This document shows positions 8,879 through 17,124 of a DNA stretch of 17,140 nucleotides, one piece after another. The position numbers were made by a program, and so were the translations under genes. Position 1 is the first letter of the stretch; each line of letters begins with the position of its first letter. This stretch comes from Auxenochlorella pyrenoidosa (lineage: Eukaryota > Chlorophyta > Trebouxiophyceae > Chlorellales > Chlorellaceae): the NCBI GenBank assembly GCA_001430745.1, contig KQ482057.1, forward strand, positions 106,889 through 124,028, given 5' to 3'. The notes beneath the pieces were generated by a model. That model made no database searches and was not told the DNA's origin. It worked only from the letters and a program-made list of their open reading frames with translations.

Positions 8879-9751
8879 TCAAGCATCAAACAAGCTCAGC
8901 AGGTGCTCGACAATGTGGGACGGCAGGTGCACTCGTCGCCGCCGCTGCGCGCGGGCCAGGCAGAGGGCCGCTGTGCGGAGGCGCAGCCTGTCCGCTTCAG
9001 GCAGGTGCGCCACCAGGCAGGCCGCCTGCACAGGGGAGTGTGCCAGCGCTGCTGGCAGCGCGCGGCCCAGGCCGGGGCAGGGCATCGGCACCTGCCGCCA
9101 CTCGCTGGGGCCCAGCGGAGGGCGCAGAATTACCAGGTCGGCAAACAGAGGCATCATGTATTGCCCGGCGGCCTGGAGGGTCGTGAGCACCGCATCTAAA
9201 GGCCCGACGGCCAGGAGCGCCCTGGCCACGGCCGGCTGGCTGCGGTGCCGCGCGATTGCGAGGTGCAGCGGGCTGCGGCGCAGGCGGTCGAGCGCCGCCG
9301 CGGCCGCCGGTGCAGCCTCCAGAAGCAGGTGAACGGTTGCAAGGTGGCCCCCTCTGACGGCCCAGTGCAGCGGCAGCCAGCCCGCTTGCGAGTCGCGTGC
9401 CAGCGCTGCCTGCGGCGCCGCCGCCAGCAGCAGCCGCACGCACTCGGTGCGACCCCTGCTGGCCGCCAGGTGCAGGGGTGTGTGCCCCAGCTTGTTTGCA
9501 GCAGCTGCCTTGCCGGGGTGCGGCAGCCTGGAGAGCAGCAGCTCCACTGCTGGGGCGCAGCCCTGCAGCGCTGCCAGGTGCAGGGCGTCCCAGCCGTGCT
9601 GGTGCAGCCCAGCCAGGAGGCTGGGCGCCACCGCCAGGAGAGCTCCTAGCCTCGCTGCCGGCTGGTGCCGCCACATCAGCTGCTGTCGCAGGCTGCCACC
9701 CGAGCAGGGGGCAGGGGTGGAACACGCTTGGGTCATTGTCTTGGTGTGCAT
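8879..9751 (-). CDS. Ankyrin-repeat protein
   Basis: One uninterrupted frame of 290 aa starts from ATG at 9751 (MHTKTMTQ). Ankyrin repeats are visible at about residues 53-77 (GWDALHLAALQGCAPAVELL), 89-111 (GHTPLHLAASRGRTECVRLL), 124-147 (GWLPLHWAVRGGHLATVHLL) and 159-182 (RSPLHLAIARHR...). They give a binding scaffold with no enzymatic residues. The remaining C-terminal part (about 185-290) has a Trp-Arg-Gln and CPGLGRALPAAL segment, then LRLRTAALCLARAQRRRR and a helical end. It is not ankyrin and looks like a separate small conserved domain. Partners and location are unknown; no signal peptide or membrane segment is seen. An in-frame ATG at 9736 is an alternative start. An acceptor-like CTTGCTGCAG just upstream (about 9762) leaves open a spliced 5' exon. 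Confidence 0.85.
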   Translation of the reverse strand: MHTKTMTQACSTPAPCSGGSLRQQLMWRHQPAARLGALLAVAPSLLAGLHQHGWDALHLAALQGCAPAVELLLSRLPHPGKAAAANKLGHTPLHLAASRGRTECVRLLLAAAPQAALARDSQAGWLPLHWAVRGGHLATVHLLLEAAPAAAAALDRLRRSPLHLAIARHRSQPAVARALLAVGPLDAVLTTLQAAGQYMMPLFADLVILRPPLGPSEWRQVPMPCPGLGRALPAALAHSPVQAACLVAHLPEADRLRLRTAALCLARAQRRRRVHLPSHIVEHLLSLFDA

Positions 9752-10426
9752 CAAGGCCTGCAGCAAGAGGAGAAAAGGGGGGCAGGGAGGGGGGGTTGGG
9801 TTCCTGTCACAAGTGCGGGCGCGGCGGGCGTGCAGCGGCGCCTTTGGGCACCGACTCTGTCTGATGGTGGGCGGCCCTCTTGCTTACTCGCCTTAAAAAG
9901 CGTGTCTCGCACCTGAACGGGGGTGCCTCGGCCTGCACGCTGCGCCCGCCAATGGCGATGTCTGGCTCGAGGCGCGTTTGCTGCGGCCTGGAGGTTACGT
10001 GCGGGGATAGCAAGGTTGATCGCAAACACCGAACACCGCGGACAGACAGCCTTGGGGCACGGGTTGCCCACCATTGGTCCTGCCGCCCTGGCGCCACAGC
10101 GGCCTCCTCGTTTTGGCCAACAGTGCAGTTCCGTCTGCACAACCCTGCTCCGTAAGCTCTTTCTGATCTCGGCCATATCATCTGCACTTGCCCCAGTTAA
10201 CTTCCACATGTGGCCCAGTCCCGGCGCCACTCCTCCTGCTGCTCCCGTACAGCACTGCCTACACGGAAGCTGCTGCAGTGCCGCCCAGTCGCGACCAGCC
10301 AGGGGCTGATATGCACACCCGGAAGGGACCCTCTCTGCACTTCTTCTCCCGTGCGAAGCAATTACGAGATTATCTTGCAACAGGGAGGCCCCGCAGGGAG
10401 CAGGCACAAGCAGGCGCAGGGAACAC
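9752..10426. other. Intergenic region between two minus-strand genes, no gene seen
   Basis: This 675-bp stretch should contain the ankyrin gene promoter and the 3' UTR of the glutaredoxin-like gene. Open frames here look like shadows. There is no TGTAA on the minus strand and no recognisable domain; a G-rich tract lies at 9776-9800. Confidence 0.4.
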
Positions 10427-11581
10427 TCACAGCCCTCCCTGCAGGTGAGGCTGCCCAGCCAGGAACTTTTCGATGTGCCGCTGCAGTGCATCCGCGGAGA
10501 GGCGGGGGGACGGCCGCGGCACTTCGACCTGAGGTGCAGGTAAAGAGGGGGGGGCAGGGCAGCGGCAGCTACGCGTCACAGCATGCAGGACGCAGGAGCA
10601 GCGCACCCAACGAATCGAGGAGGTGTGGCCAAACCATCGGCTTGCCAAGGAAGGTTGCAGCCTTGAGGGGGCACCATGTGCGGCTGCCGCTGCACAGGTC
10701 TGCCAGCGTTCAATCTCTGGGCATGCACATGCTGCCGTCGCCCAGCAAGCCTTCGCCCATGCTGCCGCCGCCCATCGCTCCAGTCTTAACAAGCCTCCCC
10801 ACGCTGCCACCTCTCCACTCTCGTCAAGCCCCGCCCCGCGCCCACCTCTCCGCTGCCGTCGCCCGCCGCGGCCGCCAGCACCGGGATGGACAGCGAGTAC
10901 TGAGACTCCCACTCAGGCTGCGCCGTGATGTCACGCACCTCCAGCTCTGCCGCGCTGCGGAGCAACCGGAGCCGGGGGGAGGAGGGGAGGGGTGCCAAAA
11001 CTGTTCCTACACATGGCAGCTTGTCAGCCTGCAGGTGCCAGGCAGGGCGCGGTCTCCAGACAACAAAGGACACAGTGACCGCTGCAGCGAGCGTCACCAT
11101 CTTTGGCTTGCACGGCGCAACGAGCACACACGCGCAGTCAACAAGCGCGCAGCGGGCTGCAGCTGCACGGCTCTGCGCCCAGGTGCGCCCTGCATTTGGG
11201 GGCCGTGGCGCCAGCCTGGCGGCCAGTCTGCTGCTCCAAGGGACACAGCATGCCAGGACATTGTTGGCGGCCCTGCAGAAAGCCTCAGTCTTAGCCTGAC
11301 CCTCACCTCAGCGCTGAGGGCAGGAACTCTGCTCGCTCCAGCAGAGCCTCTACCTTCTCCTTGAGGCCGTCGCACAGGTGGCACCCCTCCTTGCTGTAGA
11401 TTATCAGCCGCCAGGGCTGGTCCGCACCGCTGCCGCCGCCACCGGGGCCGCCAGTGACGACGCTGTACGAGGCCGCAGGCGGTGTGAGCCGGGCTGGCTT
11501 TTGCCGCCGCTGCTGCCGTGGTTGCCGCCAGGCGGCGCCGCTCATGCTGCTGCTGCTGCTGCCTGCTGCGGAACTAAACAT
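10427..11581 (-). CDS. Glutaredoxin-like (DUF836 / thioredoxin-fold) protein
   Basis: Exons 11581-11307, 10954-10846 and 10528-10427 (all GT-AG, phases 2 and 0) give about 161 aa. The core starts WRLIIYSKEGCHLCDGLKEK, strand beta1 followed by a CHLC (CxxC) redox motif at the start of helix 1. It continues with LEVRDITAQPEWESQYSLSI, PVLA (cis-Pro strand) and a C-terminal helix LSADALQRHIEKFL. This order fits the short glutaredoxin-like DUF836 family, which uses a Cys pair for thiol-disulfide chemistry; the substrate is unknown. The 50-plus residues before the core are Ser/Gly/Arg-rich, including a run of Ser from AGC repeats, and look like a transit peptide. The start is uncertain: in-frame ATGs also occur at 11545 and at 11695, where the context AACATG is better and the protein would be 199 aa. 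The gene is divergent from PII. Confidence 0.85.
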
Positions 11582-11876
11582 GGATTGCACACATGCAGGG
11601 GCAACATTCAGGCAGGGGAGGTAGGCCAGAGAGCGCTGCAGCGCGGGGGCGGAGTGTCGAGTGGCTGCAAGGCGGAGAGGATGCGTGCACGACATGTTGG
11701 CGATCTGATATTTGCAACGGGAAGTAAAGGTTGCAGCCTGCATTGCGCGACGAGACCGGCCTGTCATCGTGCCGGGCGTGAAGAGCCGCCTGAAAGCACG
11801 ACCATCGCCCGATCGGACACACAATTCCATTCCCTTGCACCCCCGTCGATCCGATTGCAGCCCAATGCACTCCGCA
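11582..11876. promoter_or_regulatory. Shared divergent start region of the glutaredoxin-like and PII genes
   Basis: Only 295 bp separate the two start codons (181 bp if the glutaredoxin-like protein begins at 11695). The promoters and 5' UTRs of both genes must lie here unless a non-coding first exon exists. No TATA box is obvious. Confidence 0.45.
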
Positions 11877-14456
11877 ATGGCGTCCACAGTTGGGCTCAGC
11901 ATCTCCCTGCAGCGCCCGGCACTCCGCAACCGGTAAGTTGCTGCCTGCTGCATGTATTACAGCATCCACGCTCGGGGTAACAGTCATCTTCCCGAGACGA
12001 CCCTTGCAGGCAAGCCCTAGGACTGGCGCCCCCGCCGCCTTGCAGCGCTCGGCGACAGGCCCCACAAGTCTGCAACGCGGGTGCGCGATCGCGAGCATGC
12101 TTCGCGAGGGTTGGCACTGCCGCCGCCGCCGCCAGAGCCCGCCCCGCAAACTGCCCCCCTCCCGTGGCCAGCTGCTCACCGAGCTCTCGGGCACTGCGCA
12201 GCCCTTCAGGGCCACTGGTGCTGTTTGTGCACATGACTGTAGCGCTCATGGAGCTGTGACACGTTCATATCTGATGTTGTTGGGCTGGAGCGGGATGCGT
12301 GCAGCGGTGCTGTACACTCGCCAGCCAAATGCTCAGCCGGTGCCTGGGCTGGACCCCACGCAGGCAATGGCAGCCACCCGGCGGCGCCATACAAGGAGCT
12401 GGAGGCCATCTGCTGCGACCTGTCTGCCTTCCCGGGCTGCAACTTCTTCCGCGTGGAGGTGAGGAGGGTGCAGCATCATGAAGCACGTATGTGGAAGCAT
12501 CAAGCAACATGAAGCAAGCATGCGCAGCGGGGAACTGGCGGCAGCGAGGCGTCCGCGCTGCCTGGCTTGGGATTGTGCCCAGGTAACTGTGAAGAATTAC
12601 ACCCCGAGGCCTGCACGTGCCCCACACAGCATCACTGCTGCCCCCGCTGCGCGCCCGCTGTCGGGGCACTCGTGAATGCTGGAAGAGCTGCAGTGGGTTA
12701 TGCGCAGGGCTCTTCCCCCTGGCGCAGGCAGCACCCACTGGTCTGTGCGCAGGCCGTCATCCGGCAGGTTAATGTGGCGTACGCTGTTCCATTTGAAATA
12801 CGATGTACCAGTGGAGTGCACCATACTGGACTGCTCTGCTTGCAGGCCATCATCCGGCCATGGCGGCTGGACAAGGTGGTCGAGCAGCTGAACGCGAGCG
12901 GCATCCGGGGCATGACGGTTGAGGACGTTCGGGGCGCGGGGGTGCAGGGAGGTGAGCAGCGATGATGTTCTAGACGATGTGCAGGGTGCTGGGGGGGCAG
13001 AGAGGTGAGGCGTGCGGGGCGCGGGGGTGCAAGGAGGTGAGCGGGGCTCGCGGCAGGCAGTGTGTGCGAGCTGGAGGGCTGCTGGGCGGCCATGCCGGCC
13101 GTGCACCGAGCATACCATCATGATGGAATCCATCAGAACACCCCACCCTCGCCCGGCCCTTGGGCCGCCCGATCGAGCCCCCTCCCTGTGCGTCCTCGTG
13201 CCCGCCGCCCCCTCTGTGCCGCCGTACCGCTCCTCGCGCCCTGCGCGGCGCGAGGAGCGGAACGGCGGCACAGAGTCTTTTTACCACCCTTTGATAAAGC
13301 TCCTGCCGCTGTGTCCTCATGCTCCCTTTTGCCCACCCCTTAACCCCCGGCCACGCAGGGCGCAAGGAGCGGTATGGCGGCACAGAGTTTGGCGACAGCA
13401 GCGACGCATTCCTGGTGGACAAGACGCGGCTGGATGTGGTGATCGCCAGGTCTGCAGCCCTTCCCTTGCGGGCTCTCTTTTGCACTAAAATTTTCTTTGG
13501 CCTTTGGAGGACTTCTTTGGGGGCTGCATCAGCGCCGTCCCACCCGCCTGCGCTGCCCTGCGTGCGCGCTGCATGCCTGGTGCCCAGGCGCTGCGGGGCA
13601 GCGACCGCCGCGCCTAAGCTGGGCCTCTACCGGCTGCTTGGTAGAGCAGTGATTTCCCGGCCTCAGCCTGGCAGAAGTAGTGGGGGGGAAAGCGCGGCGC
13701 AGCCTCTTGCCGCCCCCTTGGTTCTGGGTCGCGACTTGCATGTAAGAGCGCAGGCACAGATCGCTGCCCGGAGCAACTGCTGTGTGCCGTCTGCACCCTC
13801 ACCGGGCCCCCTGCGTCTATTCCGCTGCTGCAGGGGCCAGGTGGACGCTGTGGTCCGCATCATCGCCACCGCAGCTCACACAGGTCAGGGGCTGGCAGCT
13901 GCTGGGCGAGCGGGCTGGGCACTTGATGCCGCAGGCCAAGCAATGATGGCCTGCATGTTGGGTCGACAAGCCAAGCACTGGCTCGTCCTCCTGGTGACAA
14001 GCTCCACAAGCTCCCCTAACCCCCCTGCCCGCAGGCGAGATCGGCGACGGCAAGATTTTTGTGCACCCGGTGGCAGACGTGATCCGGGTCCGCACCGCCG
14101 AGACTGGAGCAATTGCCGAGCGCATGGAGGGCGGCATGCAGGTGTGTTGGTGGGTGGGTGAGTGGGTTGGTGGCGAGGGTGGTGGGTTGGTGGGGCGGGG
14201 TGGGGGCCCGAAGGAGAGGTGGGCAGGCCCTGCTGCAGGCGCCGCCCCCCCAGTTGTGCTGCTTCTTGGCCCTGCAGGGCCCTGCGCGCTGCAGGCGTGT
14301 GCATGCACGAGGCAGCACCATGATCAGAGAGATGCCAGGGTGCTTCGGGCAGGAGGGAGGGTGTGAGAGGTTTGCATCTCTTGACAGGAGGAACGAGCAC
14401 AGCACAAGACAAAAGAACATGTTTCTCCCTCTGTGCAGGACATGATCGGCCAGTAG
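11877..14456 (+). CDS. GLB1: Chloroplast PII signalling protein
   Basis: PII is a trimeric sensor of ATP/ADP and 2-oxoglutarate. In plants and algae it activates N-acetylglutamate kinase of arginine synthesis in the plastid. Eight exons (11877-11932, 12010-12080, 12364-12458, 12846-12951, 13359-13449, 13834-13883, 14035-14141, 14439-14456) give 197 aa, all GT-AG with consistent phases. Residues 1 to about 50 ([19 protein letters not shown]...) are a chloroplast transit peptide. Family signatures are [35 protein letters not shown], the T-loop [10 protein letters not shown] (111-120), [20 protein letters not shown] (156-175) and [12 protein letters not shown]. The T-loop position of the regulatory Ser/Tyr of other PIIs reads Y115/T118. 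Exon 2 boundaries (within the transit peptide) are least certain. The C-terminal tail is short, and its last five residues DMIGQ sit on an 18-nt final exon. Introns 3 and 4 contain duplicated exon edges. Confidence 0.94.
12749..12858 (+). repeat. Duplicated 3' splice junction of PII exon 4
   Basis: GCAGGCCGTCATCCGGC at 12749-12765 matches GCAGGCCATCATCCGGC at 12842-12858 with one change. The second copy is the real intron 3/exon 4 junction. The first offers another acceptor exactly 93 nt (31 codons) upstream, and the frame between them is open. Confidence 0.85.
12930..13042 (+). repeat. Duplicated 5' splice junction of PII exon 4
   Basis: The last 22 nt of exon 4 plus the donor GTGAGC (12930-12957) recur at 13015-13042 with one change in 28. 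Use of the second donor (13037) would add 85 nt and shift the frame. Confidence 0.85.
13212..13275 (+). repeat. Intronic hairpin made of copies of the start of PII exon 5
   Basis: Arms 13212-13239 and 13248-13275 are complementary over 28 bp with one A:A mismatch and an 8-nt loop. The left arm, extended to 13245, is the reverse complement of the real intron 4/exon 5 junction at 13354-13387 (32 of 34 positions). The right arm is a direct copy of exon 5 (25 of 28) without an AG acceptor. The copied part encodes the T-loop. Confidence 0.9.
14142..14228 (+). repeat. G-rich tract in PII intron 7
   Basis: There are many runs of three or more G separated by 1-5 nt on the coding strand, beginning right at the 5' splice site (GGTGTGTTGGTGGGTGGGTG). 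It could form G-quadruplexes in the pre-mRNA. Confidence 0.6.
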
Positions 14457-14786
14457 ACTCAAACACCGGGGTGCCGCCGGCGCTGGCACGTACCGAATCT
14501 GACCTGGCAGCAGGCTTGTGTGAAGCCGCGTCTGCCGCCACTGTTGCAATTCCCAACTTATGTAACACTGCTGTGCGCCACCGCCTTGGATTACCAGAGG
14601 AGGGAGGTTAAAAATGTCAGTTCAGGAGGGCGGCCTCGCGAGTCGGCGAGAATACAGTGCAGTGGCATGGAGCTGGGTGGCAGTTGCTCCTGTCAATGAA
14701 TAGAAAAGTACGCGCAGGTGCTGCTCCCTGGGCCAGCGGGAGGCGAGCAAAGCGAGGAGGGCCTGGGCCCGGCGGCGTCAGATATC
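14457..14786. other. Convergent 3' region between PII and Trm11-like genes
   Basis: This 330-bp stretch holds both 3' UTRs. Apart from the TGTAA at 14561 nothing stands out. Confidence 0.5.
14561..14565 (+). terminator. Candidate TGTAA poly(A) signal for PII
   Basis: TGTAA lies 104 nt past the PII stop at 14456, in a locally AT-richer stretch. It fits the usual green-algal poly(A) motif. Confidence 0.55.
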
Positions 14787-17083
14787 TCAGATGTTCTTGC
14801 CCCGGTGCCGCGGGATGCGCGCCGCCTGCGCCGCGCGGTGCTCCGCCAGACTGATGCCCGCCTCGGCCGCCAGCTCAGCGGGTGACTTGTATACATACTC
14901 GTGCATGTCGTCCACAGACATCCTGCAAGGGGCGGCAGGCCTCGAACAGTTGGCGCCGCAGCTGGCGGCGGGCAAGCCGGCCCGGCAGCTGCAACATGCT
15001 TGGCCCGGGGGTGACAGGGGCCGTGCTCCAGACACGACAAGCAGGCGCGAAAGCAGCAGGCGGGCGTGCGTAGGGTGCGCAGGCGGACGGTGCGGCGGCG
15101 CCCCTGCAAGGCGTGCATTGCAGCCCTTGCACACGGCAACGATCGCCAGCAAAGGCCCTCACTTGGGCGGCCCTCTCTGCTCAAAGTATGCCGCCGCCTC
15201 GGCTGCATCATATGCCCTGATCTTCTGCAGGGCGGCACAGAGCAGGGTGGGGTAATGTGGAAAGGGCAACAAAACGCCTCTGCGTCCGACTCGCCGCCAC
15301 GATCCCATCCTGCGCCCCATTGGCAGGCTGCGCTCTCCCGGCGGGGGCGAGGCAAACTCGGTGTTCCCGTCCTGCCATCGAGCAACGCGTGGCCCGGACA
15401 CAAGGGAAGACAACAGCCCAAGCACCACCCAGTCACTTGCCTCCATCACAATCAGCCGCCGGCTGTAGCGTGTGGTGAGCATCTGCTCGCAGTTGGCCAC
15501 CATCTGCAGGGAAGCAGGCAGGGGCTGGCCTTGTTCAATCAAAGAAGGCCTGCACTACGGTCCGCTCCTGTCAGCATGCCTGGGACTCCTTTCTGCCAGC
15601 CAGCATGCACCCATGCTGGCAACGCATTGCTGCACCCCGGAGGCGTTTGCTGGGCGGGCTCGCGACGCAGCGGTCCCAGCAGACACTTCGTTGGCCAATC
15701 AGCCGCACAAGGACTCGGTGCGGCGGCACCTTCCCTGCCCTCCCGGCGGCGACACATGCACCACCCCCGCATCCTCCAGCGCTGGGTGGCGCGGCGCCTC
15801 CTCACAACCCAATTAGAGCCCACAACCCAGACAACTCATAACCCAGCAGGACAGCTCACCCCTAGGGCCGGGTGGCGTGGCACCTCCTCCTCAAAGTAGA
15901 AGCCGGGGGCCGAGGGCATAAAATAGGCGAGGCGGCCGCCCGGGCGCAGCAGCCGCGCCGCCGCGTCCAGCAGGTCGTGCAGGCACTCTGCAGTCCAGGG
16001 CCAAGGGGGGGGGCAGGGGGGACGGCATTGCGAAAACATGGGTTTCCCCGACCTGCGCCGATGGGCGCCCTCCATTTCTCTGAGATTCTTTCCATTGGCA
16101 GCGGCCGCCCACCTGCCAGGGTGTAGGGGTCTGTCGAGGGGATGTAGCTCTCCGGCTTGGTGATCAGCCGATCCTTGGCCACGCTCTTCCTGCCGCCCGC
16201 CCGCACCTGCAGGCGGGGGGAACGGACCCAGATGGGTGGGGTGGGAAGGGGAGGTGGGGGGTGAGGGTGGGCAGTTGGTGGGTGTGTGGCGAACGGGCCC
16301 GAGGGAAAGCCCAGATTGGGGCCACCGTTGTTGCGCACGGTGGCACACGTGTATGCAGGGCAGTGTGAACGCAGGCACAAAGGCCTGGCCTGGGCAGGGC
16401 TGCAGGCGTCCGGCTGTTCAACTGCGCGGTACCGCCCCCTTGCACAACAGTATCCTCACCCCATAAGGGGGGTCGCACACAATGGCGTCCAGCACTTCCT
16501 CCAGGCCGGTCCTGCAGGAAGAAGAATCCAGCCGAGAGCAGGGTCCAGTGGACGTGGCCGGCGGCGCCGCGCTGGAGGCGAGGCTAGCACGCGGCCAGGC
16601 CATGGGGTCGCTGTACCAATAAATTAGATGGGGAAGGAATGAACCGCACTTTGCGCCCGGAGGCCTGGCCCGCACCTGAAGGGCGCGGTGTGCAGGTCGC
16701 AGCGAAGCAGGCCCAGCGGGGGCGGCAGCCCGTAGTCCCGGAAGTTGGTCCACACGTTGACGTGCCGCCCCGCCTTGTCCTTCTTGCCTGCGCATCGGTG
16801 GGTGTGGGTGTGGGTGGTGGTGGTGGTGAGGAGGAGGAGGACGGGGCACCAGCTTGCGGCAGGCAAGGTGGACGCCCCTGGGGGGTGCCTGGTCGAGAAC
16901 CGGTGCCTGCTGCGTCTCACCCCGCCCTTCGCAACCCAACGCGTTTCAGACAGGAGCCCCCCTGCCCTCCGCTCACCCAGCTTGATGACCCGGATGTCGA
17001 TGTCAGCCCCCAGCGTCATCGCCCCCAGGTGCGCCGCCGGGATGAGGATGCTGCCGGTGCCCACAAAGGGGTCCAGCACCAGG
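14787..17083 (-). CDS. TRM11: Trm11-type tRNA (guanine-10-N2) methyltransferase, C-terminal part
   Basis: Exons on the minus strand: 17083-16977, 16787-16676, 16511-16460, 16206-16113, 15987-15860, 15503-15441, 15224-15163 and 14922-14787. They encode about 250 residues with every phase matching. The family methylates G10 of tRNA using S-adenosylmethionine (in yeast with Trm112). The SAM-binding motif is LVLDPFVGTGSILIPAAHLG, followed by GADIDIRV, NFRDYG and LLRCDLHTAPFR. The catalytic motif is AIVCDPPYGVRAGGRKS, and the C-terminal Rossmann strands are LLRPGGRLAYFMPSAP and ANCEQMLTTRYSRRLIVME. The intron between 15503-15441 and 15224-15163 is GC-AG (TGGAG|GCAAGT). The last exon (MSVDDMHEYVYKSPAEL... 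to KNI) is an extra tail joined by AA|GTGAGG; if that intron is kept, the protein stops after GPPK. The N-terminal THUMP part lies beyond the right edge. The gene is convergent with PII. Confidence 0.92.
15225..15440 (-). other. GC-AG intron in the Trm11-like gene
   Basis: Reading the minus strand, the donor TGGAG|GCAAGT at 15440 and acceptor CCCTGCAG|AAG join RRLIVME to KIRAYD in phase 0, as the family requires. Confidence 0.85.
16232..16290 (+). repeat. G-rich tract inside a Trm11-like intron
   Basis: Runs such as GGGTGGGGTGGGAAGGGG lie on the plus strand, which is C-rich in the minus-strand transcript. It may be a DNA quadruplex former or simply the pyrimidine-rich part of an intron. Confidence 0.6.
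16797..16846 (+). repeat. GT/GGT/GAG simple repeat inside a Trm11-like intron
   Basis: A tract of GGGTGT, then GGT, then GAG units next to the acceptor; on the transcribed strand it is the polypyrimidine tract (CACC and CTC units). Confidence 0.8.
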
Positions 17084-17105
17084 CTGCACCGCCGCACCGT
17101 GGGGC

Positions 17106-17124
17106 GGGGGGGGGGGGGGGGGGG
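17106..17124 (+). repeat. Run of 19 G at the window edge
   Basis: On the minus strand this is a C19 run just upstream of the exon starting at 17083, probably its polypyrimidine tract (acceptor GGTGCAG|C). Homopolymers of this length are prone to assembly error. Confidence 0.8.

Noticed and set aside
10210..11364. 384-codon open frame on the plus strand
   Set aside because: It is antisense to the glutaredoxin-like exons, whose phases and motifs are convincing. It has no recognisable domain.
12597..13485. Minus-strand open frames antisense to PII containing an ERYGGTE-like peptide
   Set aside because: The peptide arises because the inverted copy of PII exon 5 reads as sense on the minus strand. 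It is a by-product of the duplication, not a separate gene.
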